A stretch of DNA of 64,000 nucleotides from Lichenicola cladoniae (lineage in GTDB: Bacteria; Pseudomonadota; Alphaproteobacteria; Acetobacterales; Acetobacteraceae), in assembly GCF_013201075.1 (NCBI RefSeq), contig NZ_CP053712.1, forward strand, positions 62,001 through 126,000, in the 5' to 3' direction. Under the pieces are notes generated by a model, which was not told the DNA's origin, did no database searches, and saw only the letters and a list, made by a program, of their open reading frames with translations. A program made the translations under genes and the position numbers. Positions 8,290 through 17,204 of this stretch are shown here, piece after piece (within the stretch, counting starts at the first letter, position 1; every line of letters begins with the position of its first letter).

Positions 8290-9813
8290 ATGGAGTTGTT
8301 GAGTGTGATCCGCCGTTGGCGTCACAGGGATCAGATTTCGATCCGAGACATTGAGAGGCGGACGGGGTTGTCGCGGAACACGATCCGCAAATACCTGCGT
8401 TCGGACGCGGTCGAAGTCAGGTTCAAGGTGCCGGAGCGCCCGAGCCGGCTGGACCCGTTCGCAGACAAGCTGTCGGGATGGCTGGCGGTGGAGGCAGGCA
8501 AAGGGCGCAAGTCGCGCCGGACCGCTCGCCGGTTGCACGCGGACCTCGTCGTGCTGGGTTATGACGGCTCCTACGCACGGGTTGCCGCTTTTGCCCGGCA
8601 TTGGCGAGCGGAGCGCATGGTCGCGCAGCGCACTACCGGGCGCGGAGTGTTCGTGCCGCTGGTTTTCTCTCCGGGAGATGCTTTCCAGTTCGACTGGAGC
8701 GAGGACTGGGCAACGATCGCCGGCAAACGGGTCAAGCTGCAGGCCGCGCACACCAAGCTCGCGCATAGCCGGGCCTTCGTGGTCAGGGCCTACAGGCTAC
8801 AGACGCACGAGATGCTGTTCGACGCCCTGGCCGAGGCGTTCCGGGTGCTGGGCGGGGTTCCGCGCCGGGGCATCTTCGACAACATGCGAACCGCCGTGGA
8901 CCGGATCGGGGTGGGCAAGGCGCGGCAGGTCAACGCACGCTTTGCCGCCATGGCCAGCCATTACCTGTTCGAGCCCACGTTCTGCAGCCCAGCCTCGGGC
9001 TGGGAGAAAGGTCAGGTCGAGAAAAACGTACAGGATGCGCGGCGGCAGCTCTGGCAGGCCGTGCCGTCCTTTGCCGACCTGCCAGAACTCAACGCGTGGC
9101 TCGAGACGCGCTGCATCGAGCGCTGGGGCGAGCTCGTGCACGGGGTGCTGCCGGGCAGCGTCGCTGACGTTCACGCCGAGGAGCGGGCGAGCCTGATGCC
9201 GGTGGGCCGGGCGTTCGATGGCTTTGTCGAGCACCCCAAACGGGTGTCGCCGACCTGCCTGCTGCATTTCGAGGCCAACCGCTACAGCGTGCCCGCCTCG
9301 TTTGCCAACCGGCCGGTCAGCCTGCGGGTCTATCCCGATCGCCTGATCGTGGTAGCCGAGGGGCAGGTCTTATGCGAGCACGTCCGCATCGTCGAACGCT
9401 CGCACGATGTCCCCCGCCGCACCGTCTACGACTGGCGGCATTACCTGGCGGTGATCCAGCGCAAGCCGGGGGCTCTGCGCAATGGCGCGCCCTTTGCCGA
9501 AATGCCGGAAGCGTTTCGCACACTCCAGACCGCACTGCTGCGGCGGCCAGGGGGCGATCGGGAGATGGTGGACGTCCTTGCCCTGGTACTGCAACACGAT
9601 GAGCAGGCGGTGTTGTGCGCGGTGGAACTGGCTCTCGAGGACGGTGTCGCCACTAAGACCCATGTCCTCAACATCCTCCACCGCCTGACGGACGGCCATG
9701 GCGCAACTGCCGCCATCAACGCACCGCAGGCTCTCGTGCTGCGACAGGAGCCCAAGGCCGATATCGAGCGCTACGACGCGCTGCGGGACCGGGAGCTGCG
9801 CCATGCGTCATGA
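8290..9813 (+). CDS. istA: IS21-family transposase IstA
   Basis: A 507-residue IS21 transposase. The N-terminal helix-turn-helix is [20 protein letters not shown]. The integrase core follows with [12 protein letters not shown], the [11 protein letters not shown] region and [17 protein letters not shown] (D, D and E of the DDE triad), and then a beta-barrel C-terminal domain. In-frame ATGs exist at 8239 and 8263. The start at 8290 is chosen because GGAG lies nine bases upstream and [10 protein letters not shown] is a typical beginning. The stop overlaps the istB start, coupling the two. Confidence 0.9.
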   Translation: MELLSVIRRWRHRDQISIRDIERRTGLSRNTIRKYLRSDAVEVRFKVPERPSRLDPFADKLSGWLAVEAGKGRKSRRTARRLHADLVVLGYDGSYARVAAFARHWRAERMVAQRTTGRGVFVPLVFSPGDAFQFDWSEDWATIAGKRVKLQAAHTKLAHSRAFVVRAYRLQTHEMLFDALAEAFRVLGGVPRRGIFDNMRTAVDRIGVGKARQVNARFAAMASHYLFEPTFCSPASGWEKGQVEKNVQDARRQLWQAVPSFADLPELNAWLETRCIERWGELVHGVLPGSVADVHAEERASLMPVGRAFDGFVEHPKRVSPTCLLHFEANRYSVPASFANRPVSLRVYPDRLIVVAEGQVLCEHVRIVERSHDVPRRTVYDWRHYLAVIQRKPGALRNGAPFAEMPEAFRTLQTALLRRPGGDREMVDVLALVLQHDEQAVLCAVELALEDGVATKTHVLNILHRLTDGHGATAAINAPQALVLRQEPKADIERYDALRDRELRHAS

Positions 9814-10582
9814 TCCCGCCAGCGCCGCCCTCGTGGTCATGCTGCGCGGGCTCAAGATGTTCGGCATGGCTCAGGCGGTGGGAGAACTGGCCGAGCAAGG
9901 CGGCCCTGCGTTCGAGGCGGCCGTCCCCACCATGTCGCAGCTGCTTAAGGCCGAGATGGCCGAGCGCGAGGTACGCTCCATCGCCTATCACACCAAGGCA
10001 GCACGGTTTCCGGCCTACAAGGACCTGGCCAGCTTCGACTTCGCCGCCAGCGAGGTCAACGAGGCCACGGTGAGGCAACTGCACCGAGGCGAGTTCACCG
10101 ACCGGGCCGACAACGTCGTGCTCATCGGCGGGCCCGGCACCGGAAAGAGCCACCTCGCCACGGCACTGGGCGTCCAGGCCATCGAACAAAGCCGCAAGAA
10201 GGTCAGGTTCTTTTCCACCGTGGACCTGGTCAACACGCTGGAACAGGAGAAAGCCGCCAACAAGGCCGGACACCTCGCCGACCATCTGATCCGTCTCGAC
10301 CTCGTCATCCTGGACGAACTTGGCTACCTGCCGTTCAGTTCGTCGGGCGGCGCGCTGTTATTTCACCTGCTCAGCAAGCTCTACGAGCAGACCAGCGTCG
10401 TCATTACCACCAACCTGAGCTTTAGCGAGTGGGGCCAGGTGTTCGGCGATACCAAGATGACGACCGCGCTGCTCGACCGGCTCACCCACCACTGCCACAT
10501 CCTGGAAACCGGGAACGACAGCTTCAGGTTCAGAAGCAGTTCGACCGAACCCAAAACCAGGAGAACCAAAACATCGGCTTGA
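9803..10582 (+). CDS. istB: IS21-family helper ATPase IstB
   Basis: A 259-residue AAA+ protein of the DnaC/IstB type. Walker A is [11 protein letters not shown], Walker B is [12 protein letters not shown], and sensor residues lie in [13 protein letters not shown], with [11 protein letters not shown] near the end. IstB assembles on DNA and activates IstA for target capture. The start MRHDPAS at 9803 lies eleven bases inside istA; an upstream in-frame ATG at 9698 is unlikely because its extra 35 residues look like out-of-frame istA. Confidence 0.9.
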   Translation: MRHDPASAALVVMLRGLKMFGMAQAVGELAEQGGPAFEAAVPTMSQLLKAEMAEREVRSIAYHTKAARFPAYKDLASFDFAASEVNEATVRQLHRGEFTDRADNVVLIGGPGTGKSHLATALGVQAIEQSRKKVRFFSTVDLVNTLEQEKAANKAGHLADHLIRLDLVILDELGYLPFSSSGGALLFHLLSKLYEQTSVVITTNLSFSEWGQVFGDTKMTTALLDRLTHHCHILETGNDSFRFRSSSTEPKTRRTKTSA

Positions 10583-10856
10583 CCCGCACCAGCAGTGCGA
10601 CAGAAATACCCTTGGCCGGGTCACTTCTCAATGAAAACGCCGGGTCAGCTCTCAGTGAAAATTAACAACCGCCCTTCGACTGCTCTCCTTGCCATCCATC
10701 TCCCAACCGCCGCGCTCGAGAACGGTTCGGCAATCGACACGCTGCCGCAGCTCAGCCAGCTCGTCCTGATCTGTAGTCACAGACGCCTCCAGCTCAGGAT
10801 GGAACGATCCTCGAAATGCTCCGGATCAAGCCATAATACCGTCGTGGAATAGACCG

Positions 10857-11135
10857 TCAGCAGGACGGCGCAGACGAACGCATCAACCCCGCCTCGCCGG
10901 CATCGCGCCAGTCATGGCGCAAGGCAAACATAAGGGCAGCGCCAAGTCCGCCGATCATGAGCAAGAGGAGCGGAGACATGACGAAGGGACGGAGTAGCCG
11001 CAGCACCACAACCGCCATCGCCCGAACGGCTTCAATCAAGAAGAGCGCGAGGTCGTAGAAACGCCGTTGCCCGACCAAGGCTAATCCCCGATCGGGCAAG
11101 AGGGAGAAGGGAAAGGCTGATCCCTGTCGCATCAC
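10857..11135 (-). CDS. Small two-helix membrane protein of the partition operon
   Basis: A 92-residue protein with two hydrophobic stretches (LFLIEAVRAMAVVVLRLL and FVMSPLLLLMIGGLGAALMFAL) separated by only a few residues, so probably a hairpin in the inner membrane. It starts 14 bases after the parB stop on the same strand and is likely the last gene of the rhh-parA-parB operon. No family is recognised. Small membrane proteins at this position in plasmid backbones are sometimes conjugation or exclusion accessory proteins, but nothing here proves a role. Confidence 0.5.
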   Translation of the reverse strand: MMRQGSAFPFSLLPDRGLALVGQRRFYDLALFLIEAVRAMAVVVLRLLRPFVMSPLLLLMIGGLGAALMFALRHDWRDAGEAGLMRSSAPSC

Positions 11136-11149
11136 CCTCTCCCTGACTT

Positions 11150-12214
11150 TCAGTCAACGTCCACGGTGCGAAGCTCTGCGAAGGCCGCTGTGATTTCCTC
11201 GCCGTCCACGTCCAACAGCGCCATACCCTTGGTGCCGGTGCGCCTCCCCGTGATCAGCACGCCGCGCCGTCCATCTGTCAGCTCCATCACGAACACCGGC
11301 AGTCCTGTAGAAGGTGCCGGCTGCTCTGGCGCTGTCGGCCCCTTGTTTAGTGAACGTGAAGCCGAAGCAGTGGACGGAGCAGGCGATGCCGACGCCACAT
11401 CCTCACGCCGCCCTCGCACCGCGGGCTCGCCATTGAGCGTCGGCTGCTCCGGAGAGGTAGCCGGAAAAGGCAGCACCGGTCCCTCGGGCTCCTGCGCCTC
11501 GCCCGCCTGATCCTCCTTAGTGCGAAAGCCGCCAGTTGCCGCTTTGCCTGTGATCCCCTCGATGATGCGCCGGGCCTCGGTGATCGTGATGTAAGTGCCT
11601 TCGTCCGGCAGCGCGGCTTCTACGTCGGCTGGCTGCTTCTCCCAAATACGCGACAGGTCATAAAGCGCGCGCATGTCAGCCGTATCCAGGCGCGACAAGA
11701 GACATGCCGGAAGCTTCTCGACCGACCGAAATGCGGCAACCTGATATTCTTTGATGTTGCACACGACTGCGATCTGCTTGACCGTCATCTTGTCAGCGAA
11801 CAAGCGATTTACCGCTGCTGCTAAGTCGCTGTTTGCCAAACCGGCGCGGGCCTGGTTCTCGATCACCTGGACAGCAAGCGTAGCCTGGTCCTTCGGCACC
11901 AGTACCGCAGGAATGGTCGTCTTGCCGGCCAGCCGCGATCCCCGCAAGCGCCGCGCGCCATAAATGAGGACGTAGCCACCACCGTCACGTTTACGAACAC
12001 CGACAGGCGACAGCACCCCGACAAGCCGGATCGTCTCGGCCATCTGTTCAAGCTCGACTTCGCTGAACACGCTCCGGGGCTGGTCCGGATCTTCCGCAAT
12101 CTGATCTAGCGGCAAATGTAGCGGCTCGCCGCCCTGCGTCGTGCCAGCCGCTTGGCGCAAGCCCGACAGAACGCCCGTGCCAAAGCTCGGCTTGACGGCT
12201 GGTGTTTTACCCAT
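11150..12214 (-). CDS. parB: ParB/KorB-like partition protein
   Basis: A 354-residue ParB-family protein. The N-terminal ParB/Sulfiredoxin domain has EDPDQPRSVFSEVELEQMAETIR, YGARRLRGSRLAG and VIENQARAGLA (the conserved GxRR and ENxxR boxes). The central HTH is KMTVKQIAVVCNIKEYQVAAFRSV. A disordered Pro/Ser/Ala linker leads to a small C-terminal domain (PVFVMELTDGRRGVLITGRR...LLDVDGEEITAAFAELRTV) that looks like the SH3-like dimerisation domain of KorB of IncP plasmids. It binds parS-like sites and partners ParA; KorB proteins also act as repressors. It overlaps the parA stop by eight bases. Confidence 0.88.
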   Translation of the reverse strand: MGKTPAVKPSFGTGVLSGLRQAAGTTQGGEPLHLPLDQIAEDPDQPRSVFSEVELEQMAETIRLVGVLSPVGVRKRDGGGYVLIYGARRLRGSRLAGKTTIPAVLVPKDQATLAVQVIENQARAGLANSDLAAAVNRLFADKMTVKQIAVVCNIKEYQVAAFRSVEKLPACLLSRLDTADMRALYDLSRIWEKQPADVEAALPDEGTYITITEARRIIEGITGKAATGGFRTKEDQAGEAQEPEGPVLPFPATSPEQPTLNGEPAVRGRREDVASASPAPSTASASRSLNKGPTAPEQPAPSTGLPVFVMELTDGRRGVLITGRRTGTKGMALLDVDGEEITAAFAELRTVDVD

Positions 12215-12845
12215 GGGACAGCTCCATCATCTTTTCGACCTTGGCAAACACGCCTCGGATTTCCTCGCCGGCGTCGCGGGCGGACGGCCCCTTCATCTGC
12301 CAGACCGGAATGCGTTCGCTGGCCGTCCTGGCGTAAACGTCACGCTTGCCAACAACTCCGGGGAACAGCAGCCCGCCAATTTCCTCGGCCAAGCCCTCGA
12401 ATAGCGCTCGCTCGCGTGGGCTTCTGCGGTCAAACTTGGAAGCCAGCAAACCAAGGAAGTTAGGCTCGTCCCGACCGTAGTGCTGTGAGACGCCTTTGAT
12501 CGCCTGCAAGAGCCGCTGCACACCGGTAATCGAGTAGTCACCCAGCTCGATCGGGGCCAGAACCGCATCGGCAGAAAGCAGCGCGGCAAAGGTCCGCAAA
12601 CCCAGCAACGGCGGCGTATCGATGATGCAGAAATCATAGTCGTCTGCGTTGATCTTCATGCTCTCGCGGAAAGTCTCGATTGCGGACTGTTCCGCACGCT
12701 CTGCGTCGAACAGCTCCGGCGTAGCGCCGGCAACGGTGAAATGCCCCGTACGCGGAACCTTCGTCGGCTCATTGAACAGGGACACCGCATCGACATCGGA
12801 AACATTGGCCTCAAGCGTAAAAGATAGGTTCGCCTGTTGGTCTAA

Positions 12846-13708
12846 GAGCGCCTTTCAAAACCTTGTACTGCCCGGCGATCTGATTCATGAGGAGACATGG
12901 CTTCTCCTCTCGTCTCCGACGCCCTCTGGTCGATCATCGAGCCGTTGCTGCCCGTGCCTCCGCCACGACCGCGGGGCGGTAGGCCGCGGGTACCGGATCG
13001 GGCGGCGCTGACCGGGATCCTGTTCGTGCTACGGACCGGCATCCAGTGGGAGATGCTACCGCTTGAGGTGGGGTGCGGCTCGGGCATCACGTGCTGGCGT
13101 CGCTTGCGGGATTGGCAAGAGGCGGGCGTGTGGGATGCACTGCACCGCGAACTGCTGCGTCGGCTGCGGGCGGCCGACCGGATCGACTGGAGCCGGGCCT
13201 GCCTGGACAGCGCATCGCTCGCTGCAAAAAGGGGGGCGACAAGACAGGGCCAAACCGGACCGATCGAGGCAGGCTCGGCACGAAACGCCATCTCGTCACG
13301 GACCGGAGCGGCATCCCGCTCGCCTTCATACTGACCGGCGCCAACACCAACGACAGCATGCCGTTCGAGGAACTGCTCGACAGCATCCTGCCGATCGGCG
13401 GCAAGCCGGGCCGGGCACGACACCGGCCGGACAAGCTGCACGCCGACAAGGCCTACGATCACCGACGTTGCCGCCAGGCCTGCCGCCGCCGTGGGATCTC
13501 ACCCCGCATCGCCCGGCGCGGCGTCGAGACCAGCCAGAAGCTGGGCCGACACAGGTGGGTCATCGAGCGGACCTTCGCGTGGATCAACCGCTACCGCCGG
13601 CTCGTCACGCGCTACGAGCGCAGAAGCGATATCCACCACGCGTTCACCGCTCTCGCCTGCTCATTGATCTGCTTCAACACGCTGCAGAAGAGGTTTTGAA
13701 AGGCGCTC
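12846..13708 (+). mobile_element. IS5-family (IS427-like) insertion sequence, copy 1 (863 bp)
   Basis: Ends GAGCGCCTTTCAAAACC (12846-12862) and its exact inverse at 13692-13708. It is flanked by TAA on both sides (12843-12845 and 13709-13711), matching the TNA target of IS427-group elements. It interrupts parA. A second, nearly identical copy lies in the opposite orientation at 54280-55142, and a degenerate relative at 55485-55620. Confidence 0.93.
12897..13699 (+). CDS. IS5-family transposase in two frames
   Basis: The first frame (12897-13334) encodes the N-terminal DUF4096-like part (LWSIIEPLLPVPP...GIQWEMLPLEVGCGSGITCWRRL...DRIDWSRACLDSA, whose last Asp is probably the first catalytic acid). 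The second frame (to 13699) encodes the DDE core with GTKRHLVTDRSGIPLAFILTGAN, DKAYDHRRCRQACRRRGISPRIARRG and RHRWVIERTFAWINRYRRLVTRYER. The switch lies at an A5G6 run near 13226-13236, and a -1 slip restores a single protein. IS427-group elements commonly use such programmed frameshifting, so this copy is probably active. Confidence 0.85.
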
Positions 13709-13815
13709 TAAGTCGAGAACAAGGGTCCGATAGCGTTCTGCAAAGAACCACGCGCCATGAAGGGAAAGGGTCGTTTTGCCGACGCCGCCTTTCTCGTTGA
13801 ATACAACGAGGGTCT

Positions 13816-14067
13816 TCACGTCCGATCCTTTCGGCCCGATCGGCCTGGCCTGCGGTCAAGTAAATCGGCCTCCGGTACGTCCAGCCCGACCAACTTCAAG
13901 CCCTTCATCATCATGCCGCGCACTGTCGTCCGCTCCTGGGCTGCCCGAATTTTCAGGGCGTAATGCAGGCTTTCGGAAACAGGGAACGAGACGGTCACTG
14001 TGCGCTCCACAGGTGACGTCCTGTCCTCGGTCGGGGGCACCGTGTCATGTGCTGACTGCCTCGGCAT
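13816..14067 (-). CDS. Ribbon-helix-helix-like protein at the head of the partition operon
   Basis: An 83-residue basic protein. A disordered N-terminus precedes ERTVTVSFPVSESLHYALKIRAAQERTTVRGMMMKGLKLVGL, which reads as strand-helix-helix and fits a CopG/ParG-type ribbon-helix-helix. AGGAG lies upstream of the ATG. Its TGA overlaps the GTG of parA (GTGA), so it is coupled to parA. It is probably the autoregulator or centromere cofactor of the operon; no sequence similarity beyond fold features is claimed. Confidence 0.6.
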   Translation of the reverse strand: MPRQSAHDTVPPTEDRTSPVERTVTVSFPVSESLHYALKIRAAQERTTVRGMMMKGLKLVGLDVPEADLLDRRPGRSGRKDRT

Positions 14068-14181
14068 CGGATGGCTCTCCTAAGGAAACGATCCCTTGTC
14101 ACACGACACTCCTTCCGAAACAACATAGTCTAGCAAGAGTATGAAACGCCATTTTGTTTAAAGTAACGTGTTATTTCAACA

Positions 14182-14557
14182 TTGGAAGGTGCCGCCGCTT
14201 GGCTCGCGGTGATCGCCGCCGTCGGCACCGGTTTCGGCACGGCGATCCTGTCATCGGTCATGAACAACATGCCAAGCGTCCTGGCCGGCGCGCTGTCCCA
14301 TCGACCAGGCGCATGCACGTCCCGCCGCGACACGCGAACTTATGGCCTACGCCCACGTCATCGGCTGCGATCTCGGGCCGAATTTCACTCCGATCGGCAG
14401 TCTGGCAACGCTGCTTTGGCTGCACGTGCTCGGCGACAAGGGCGTCCGGATCACCTGGGGCCAGTGAATGCGGGTCGGGCTCGTCATCACACCGCCGGTG
14501 CTGCTCGTGGCGCTGCTGGCACTGGCATTCTGGATGCCGATCGTCTCGGCTGGCTGA
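14182..14557 (+). pseudogene. arsB: arsB arsenite efflux pump, degraded C-terminal fragment
   Basis: Parts of the last transmembrane region of an ArsB/ACR3-like arsenite permease are readable in different frames. AVLSSVMNN-type sequence ([20 protein letters not shown]) is followed by a shift. Then [41 protein letters not shown] ends in TGA where the family has Tyr. After that, [22 protein letters not shown]. The frameshift near 14300 and the nonsense codon at about 14466 show it is dead. The 5-prime part of the gene is absent. It is directly followed by arsH, the usual order in ars operons. Confidence 0.8.
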
Positions 14558-14592
14558 TTACGCGACGAGACATCCGCATCAAGGAGACCGTC

Positions 14593-15136
14593 ATGGCAAC
14601 CGATGCAGCCACCGACCTTCCCGCGTCGCAGGCGGATCTGCTGGCGCCGACAGATCCGGACCGACTGGAGCCGGCGGTCCGGGCAACCCACCCTCCCCGG
14701 ATCCTGCTCCTTTACGGTTCCCTTCGGCCGTGCTCCTACAGCCGTCTGCTGACGCTGGAGGCGGAGCGAATTCTGCGTCATCTCGGCGCCGAGACCCGTG
14801 CTCAATCTGAGCGACCTGTCGATGACGGACAGCGTGCCGGCAGACCATCCGAAGGTCGTCGAACTCCGCGAGCTGTCGCTTTGGTCCGAAGGACAGGTGT
14901 GGTGCAGCCCGGAGCGACATGGTGCTGTTACCAGTGTGCTCAAGAACCGGATCGACTGAATCCCTCTGGAGATCGGCTCCACCCTGCCGACGCAAGGCCG
15001 CACCCTGGCGGTGATGCAGGTGTCGGGCGGCTCGCAGTTCTTAAACGCCGTGAATACCCTGCGCCTGCTCGGGCGCTGGATGCGGATGTTCACCATCCCA
15101 AACCAGTCCAGCGTGCCTCGGGCACGAAGGAGCCTA
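14593..15136 (+). pseudogene. arsH: arsH organoarsenical oxidase, frameshifted
   Basis: Begins at an ATG after AAGGAGA and reads as a normal ArsH N-terminus through [40 protein letters not shown]. Frameshifts then scatter the rest over three frames: [28 protein letters not shown], then [24 protein letters not shown], then [20 protein letters not shown]. ArsH is an NADPH-dependent flavoprotein that oxidises trivalent organoarsenicals. The C-terminus is missing. Together with arsB it marks a lost arsenic resistance locus. Confidence 0.82.
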
Positions 15137-15361
15137 GATGGTCGGCCGTAAAGAATTGCCTCACCTCGACAGAGAAGTAGGCCAAGCTGCTTGTCGAGCG
15201 GAGCAGACTTGATCCAGACGAACTGGTGAACAGGTAGCTCGATTAATCGGGCTGGCGTTGCACCATTACGATTATGACTGTTGCCACGTTCTTCGGTGGA
15301 CCGTGGCTGCCCTGAACGTACCAATTATCATTATCTAACACCTCTTCTCTTTTTGTTGGTG

Positions 15362-15488
15362 AGCCTGTGGGGATGTGGACAGAGCAGCAACCATGTGGGC
15401 AGAGGCCGAAGGCCGGTGCGTGCTCTTGGCGCGCACTGTCCACATGGCTGCTGCGGTCGCGTAGCGACTGTCCACATATCCACAGGCT
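15362..15488. repeat. Large imperfect inverted repeat upstream of the iterons
   Basis: The 21-bp arm at 15362-15382 (AGCCTGTGGGGATGTGGACA + G) pairs with 15468-15488, differing at two positions. Just inside, AGCAGCAACCATGTGGGCAG pairs imperfectly with CTGTCCACATGGCTGCTGC, so the two arms are nested. Each arm holds a TGTGGACA/TGTCCACA core and a sequence close to a DnaA box (TATCCACAG). The structure precedes the iterons and is probably part of the replication origin or of its control. Confidence 0.65.
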
Positions 15489-15545
15489 TGGGTTTTAGCT
15501 ATAAGAATAGCTATCGGTTTTAGAGGTACATATAGGTAATAAGTA

Positions 15546-15660
15546 TGCGCGACAGATTGCACGAGGATGCCGCGACAGATTGCATGAACATCGCGCGACA
15601 CTTTGCACGATCACCGCGCGACACTTCGCACGAGGATAACTTTACTTATCCACAACCAAG
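15546..15660 (+). repeat. oriV: Replication origin: four 23-bp iterons and a DnaA box
   Basis: Four direct repeats with a strict 23-bp period have the core CGCGACA(G/C)(A/T)TT(or C)GCA(C/T)GA, at 15548, 15571, 15594 and 15617. Sixteen bases behind the last lies a perfect DnaA box, TTATCCACA, at 15646-15654. The rep gene starts about 400 bp downstream. Iterons plus a DnaA box next to rep is the standard layout of a theta-replicating iteron plasmid, where Rep binds the iterons and recruits DnaA and helicase. The same core recurs seventeen times in the opposite orientation behind repA. Confidence 0.85.
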
Positions 15661-15803
15661 TGATCTCTCTTCTTGAGAGATGGATGTTTCGGTTAGGTGA
15701 TCCAGTACTTTTCCGCTGCTTTCCGTAAGTACGACCGATTTTGTTGATTGGTCCCAACGATTTGGGTTGCTGGATGCATAAAGCGGCGAATATGATCATA
15801 AGC

Positions 15804-16061
15804 ATGGATCCGATAGACACCGATTCACTAACGCCTGTGCAATGCCGAATGGCTCGTGCCGCGCTGTCGGTCTCAATTGATAGGGCGGCCGAGGTATCAA
15901 TGGTCAGTCGCGCAAGCATCACCCGCTTTGAGCATGGTGGTGAGATTCGGCCGGTGCTGCGAGCGGCCCTGCGGACGTTCTTTGAGCAGTCCGGGGTTAT
16001 GTTCACGCGGCGAGGCGTCGAACTACGATCGAACGGTTCTCAGGATGGGGTGGCCGCATGA
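15804..16061 (+). CDS. Small XRE-type HTH protein upstream of repA
   Basis: An 85-residue protein with a helix-turn-helix of the Cro/C1 type: CRMARAALSVSIDRAAEVSMVSRASITRFEHGG, then a short C-terminal part. Upstream in-frame ATGs at 15741 and 15792 are possible. The ATG at 15804 is used because everything before it is unlike a protein of this family. Its TGA overlaps the repA ATG (ATGA), so the two are coupled. It is likely a copy-number or rep transcription regulator; that is inferred from position. Confidence 0.6.
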   Translation: MDPIDTDSLTPVQCRMARAALSVSIDRAAEVSMVSRASITRFEHGGEIRPVLRAALRTFFEQSGVMFTRRGVELRSNGSQDGVAA

Positions 16062-17014
16062 GCAAGCTGCCAACACAGCGTCGCGTTAACGAGGCTAAGT
16101 CCCTGTCAACTGACCTAGAGGGTCAGGGCACGTTTCCAGGCCTAACAGTTCAGCGGCGGAAAGTTATCAACGCAGCGGGCGAAATCGCGACGACGCGCCC
16201 AGAGCTGGTGGCTTTCCAGCACGCCATCCTCTGTCAGGTCGGTTTACCGCGCGCTCGCGTAGCCGAGCGCACCTTCGAGCGTACCAGTGGGAGCGCGTCG
16301 ATTTTGGTAGAGGCCGGCAAACTTTGGGATGCTCGATCTGCGACGTGGATTGAAGAAGCGCTTCCATACGGATCGAAACCAAGGCTTGCCCTTGTACACA
16401 TCATCAGCGAAGCAGTGCGAACACGATCACGGAGCGTCGATGTTGGACGCAGTCTTTACGACTTCATGAAGACGCTTGGTATCGACACCAATGGTCGCAG
16501 CTACGCTTCCTTCCGTCAGCAGCTTTCTGCTCTTTCTGCGTGCCGCATCACGCTCGGCTTTGGGGCGGAGACGATCGACTCGAAGCCAATTGAACGCTTC
16601 CGTGCCTGGACCGACGAGGGCGGAGAGGCGGATGGCAGACTTTCACCTGGAGCTGTGGTGCTATCGCCTACCTTCTACGAAAGTCTTATTGATCACGCTG
16701 TTCCGCTAGATCCAAGGGCAATCGTTGCGCTTCAAAAATCACCGCTCGCTCTCGACCTCTACACCTGGCTCTCACACCGTCTGCATCGAGTTAGTCGCGT
16801 GACCGGGGAGCGGGTGTCCTGGCAGGCTCTCCAGCAGCAGTTTGGGCAAGAGTATGACCGGGGGCGTGATTTTCGTCGCCGAATGATGGAAAGCCTGCGG
16901 GACGTTCAGGCCGTCTATCCTACGGCAAGGGTTGAGGAAGTAGCAGGGGCTTTGGTCCTTCTGCCTTCGCCTCCGCCGGTGAGGAAGACGCTTGTCGCCC
17001 TGCCGGCTGGCTAA
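16058..17014 (+). CDS. repA: Plasmid replication initiator RepA
   Basis: A 318-residue protein fitting the RepA_C-type plasmid initiators. The N-terminal half is basic. The centre has GSKPRLALVHIISEAVRTRSRSVDVGRSLYDFMKTLGID followed by SYASFRQQLSALSACRITLGFG, and the C-terminal half contains SPTFYESLIDHAVPLDPRAIVALQKSPLALDLYTWLSHRLHRV, which reads as the second winged helix. The protein should bind the 23-bp iterons upstream. It follows the small HTH gene with a four-base overlap. The gene is intact, so this replicon is probably functional. Confidence 0.85.
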   Translation: MSKLPTQRRVNEAKSLSTDLEGQGTFPGLTVQRRKVINAAGEIATTRPELVAFQHAILCQVGLPRARVAERTFERTSGSASILVEAGKLWDARSATWIEEALPYGSKPRLALVHIISEAVRTRSRSVDVGRSLYDFMKTLGIDTNGRSYASFRQQLSALSACRITLGFGAETIDSKPIERFRAWTDEGGEADGRLSPGAVVLSPTFYESLIDHAVPLDPRAIVALQKSPLALDLYTWLSHRLHRVSRVTGERVSWQALQQQFGQEYDRGRDFRRRMMESLRDVQAVYPTARVEEVAGALVLLPSPPPVRKTLVALPAG

Positions 17015-17204
17015 TTCTGCCAACCGAGCGACGACCGTTTCGTGCGTTCTATAGCGTCTTCCGCGTTCATAGGCGGTGGCCAGACGATCCTGAGCGCGGA
17101 GGTGATGTGATTTGTCGTGTTTGCTCCAAAGCAACTGACCGGTGACAGACGAGGTAATTCCCGTTTAGCCCGAGGCGCCTTCTAACGAGCAGGGCCGCCG
17201 AAAA
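17015..17204. other. Short spacer between repA and the 60-bp repeat array
   Basis: No credible gene. The region leads directly into the first 60-bp repeat, whose iteron core starts at about 17216. Confidence 0.4.

Larger units (their letters stand above)
8179..10667 (+). mobile_element. IS21-family insertion sequence (2489 bp, istA-istB)
   Basis: Both ends carry two copies of a terminal repeat. The left end reads TGTTGATTTGCATTGAGATC and then TTTTCGCTGAGATTTGACCC. The right end is the inverted equivalent, with TCAATGAAAACGCCGGGTC and TCAGTGAAAATTAACA ending at 10667. Multiple inward repeats with TGT...ACA tips are typical of IS21. The flanks (GTAGAG on the left, ACCGCC on the right) are not duplicated, so one side was lost by deletion. 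It is clearly different from the IS21 copies at 17.8 and 48.9 kb. Confidence 0.88.
12207..13819 (-). pseudogene. parA: parA partition ATPase, split by an IS5-family insertion
   Basis: Two halves of one Walker-type ParA. The 5-prime half starts at GTG 13819 (AAAGGA six bases upstream) and contains FNEKGGVGKTTLSLHGAW, the deviant Walker A, then RTLVLD. The 3-prime half (12845 to 12207) continues LDQQANLSFTLEAN, the canonical switch region, then DYDFCIIDTPPLLGLRTFAALLSADAVLAPIELGDYS. Removing the IS (12846-13708) and one TAA copy joins the halves in frame into a 248-residue protein. The insertion is therefore recent and clean, but as it stands ParA cannot be made whole. The 3-prime part could at most yield a P-loop-less fragment from the ATG at 12785. 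Confidence 0.92.

Noticed and set aside
14347-15324. A 325-residue minus-strand frame over the ars remnants
   Set aside because: No protein character. The plus strand shows recognisable ArsB and ArsH fragments.
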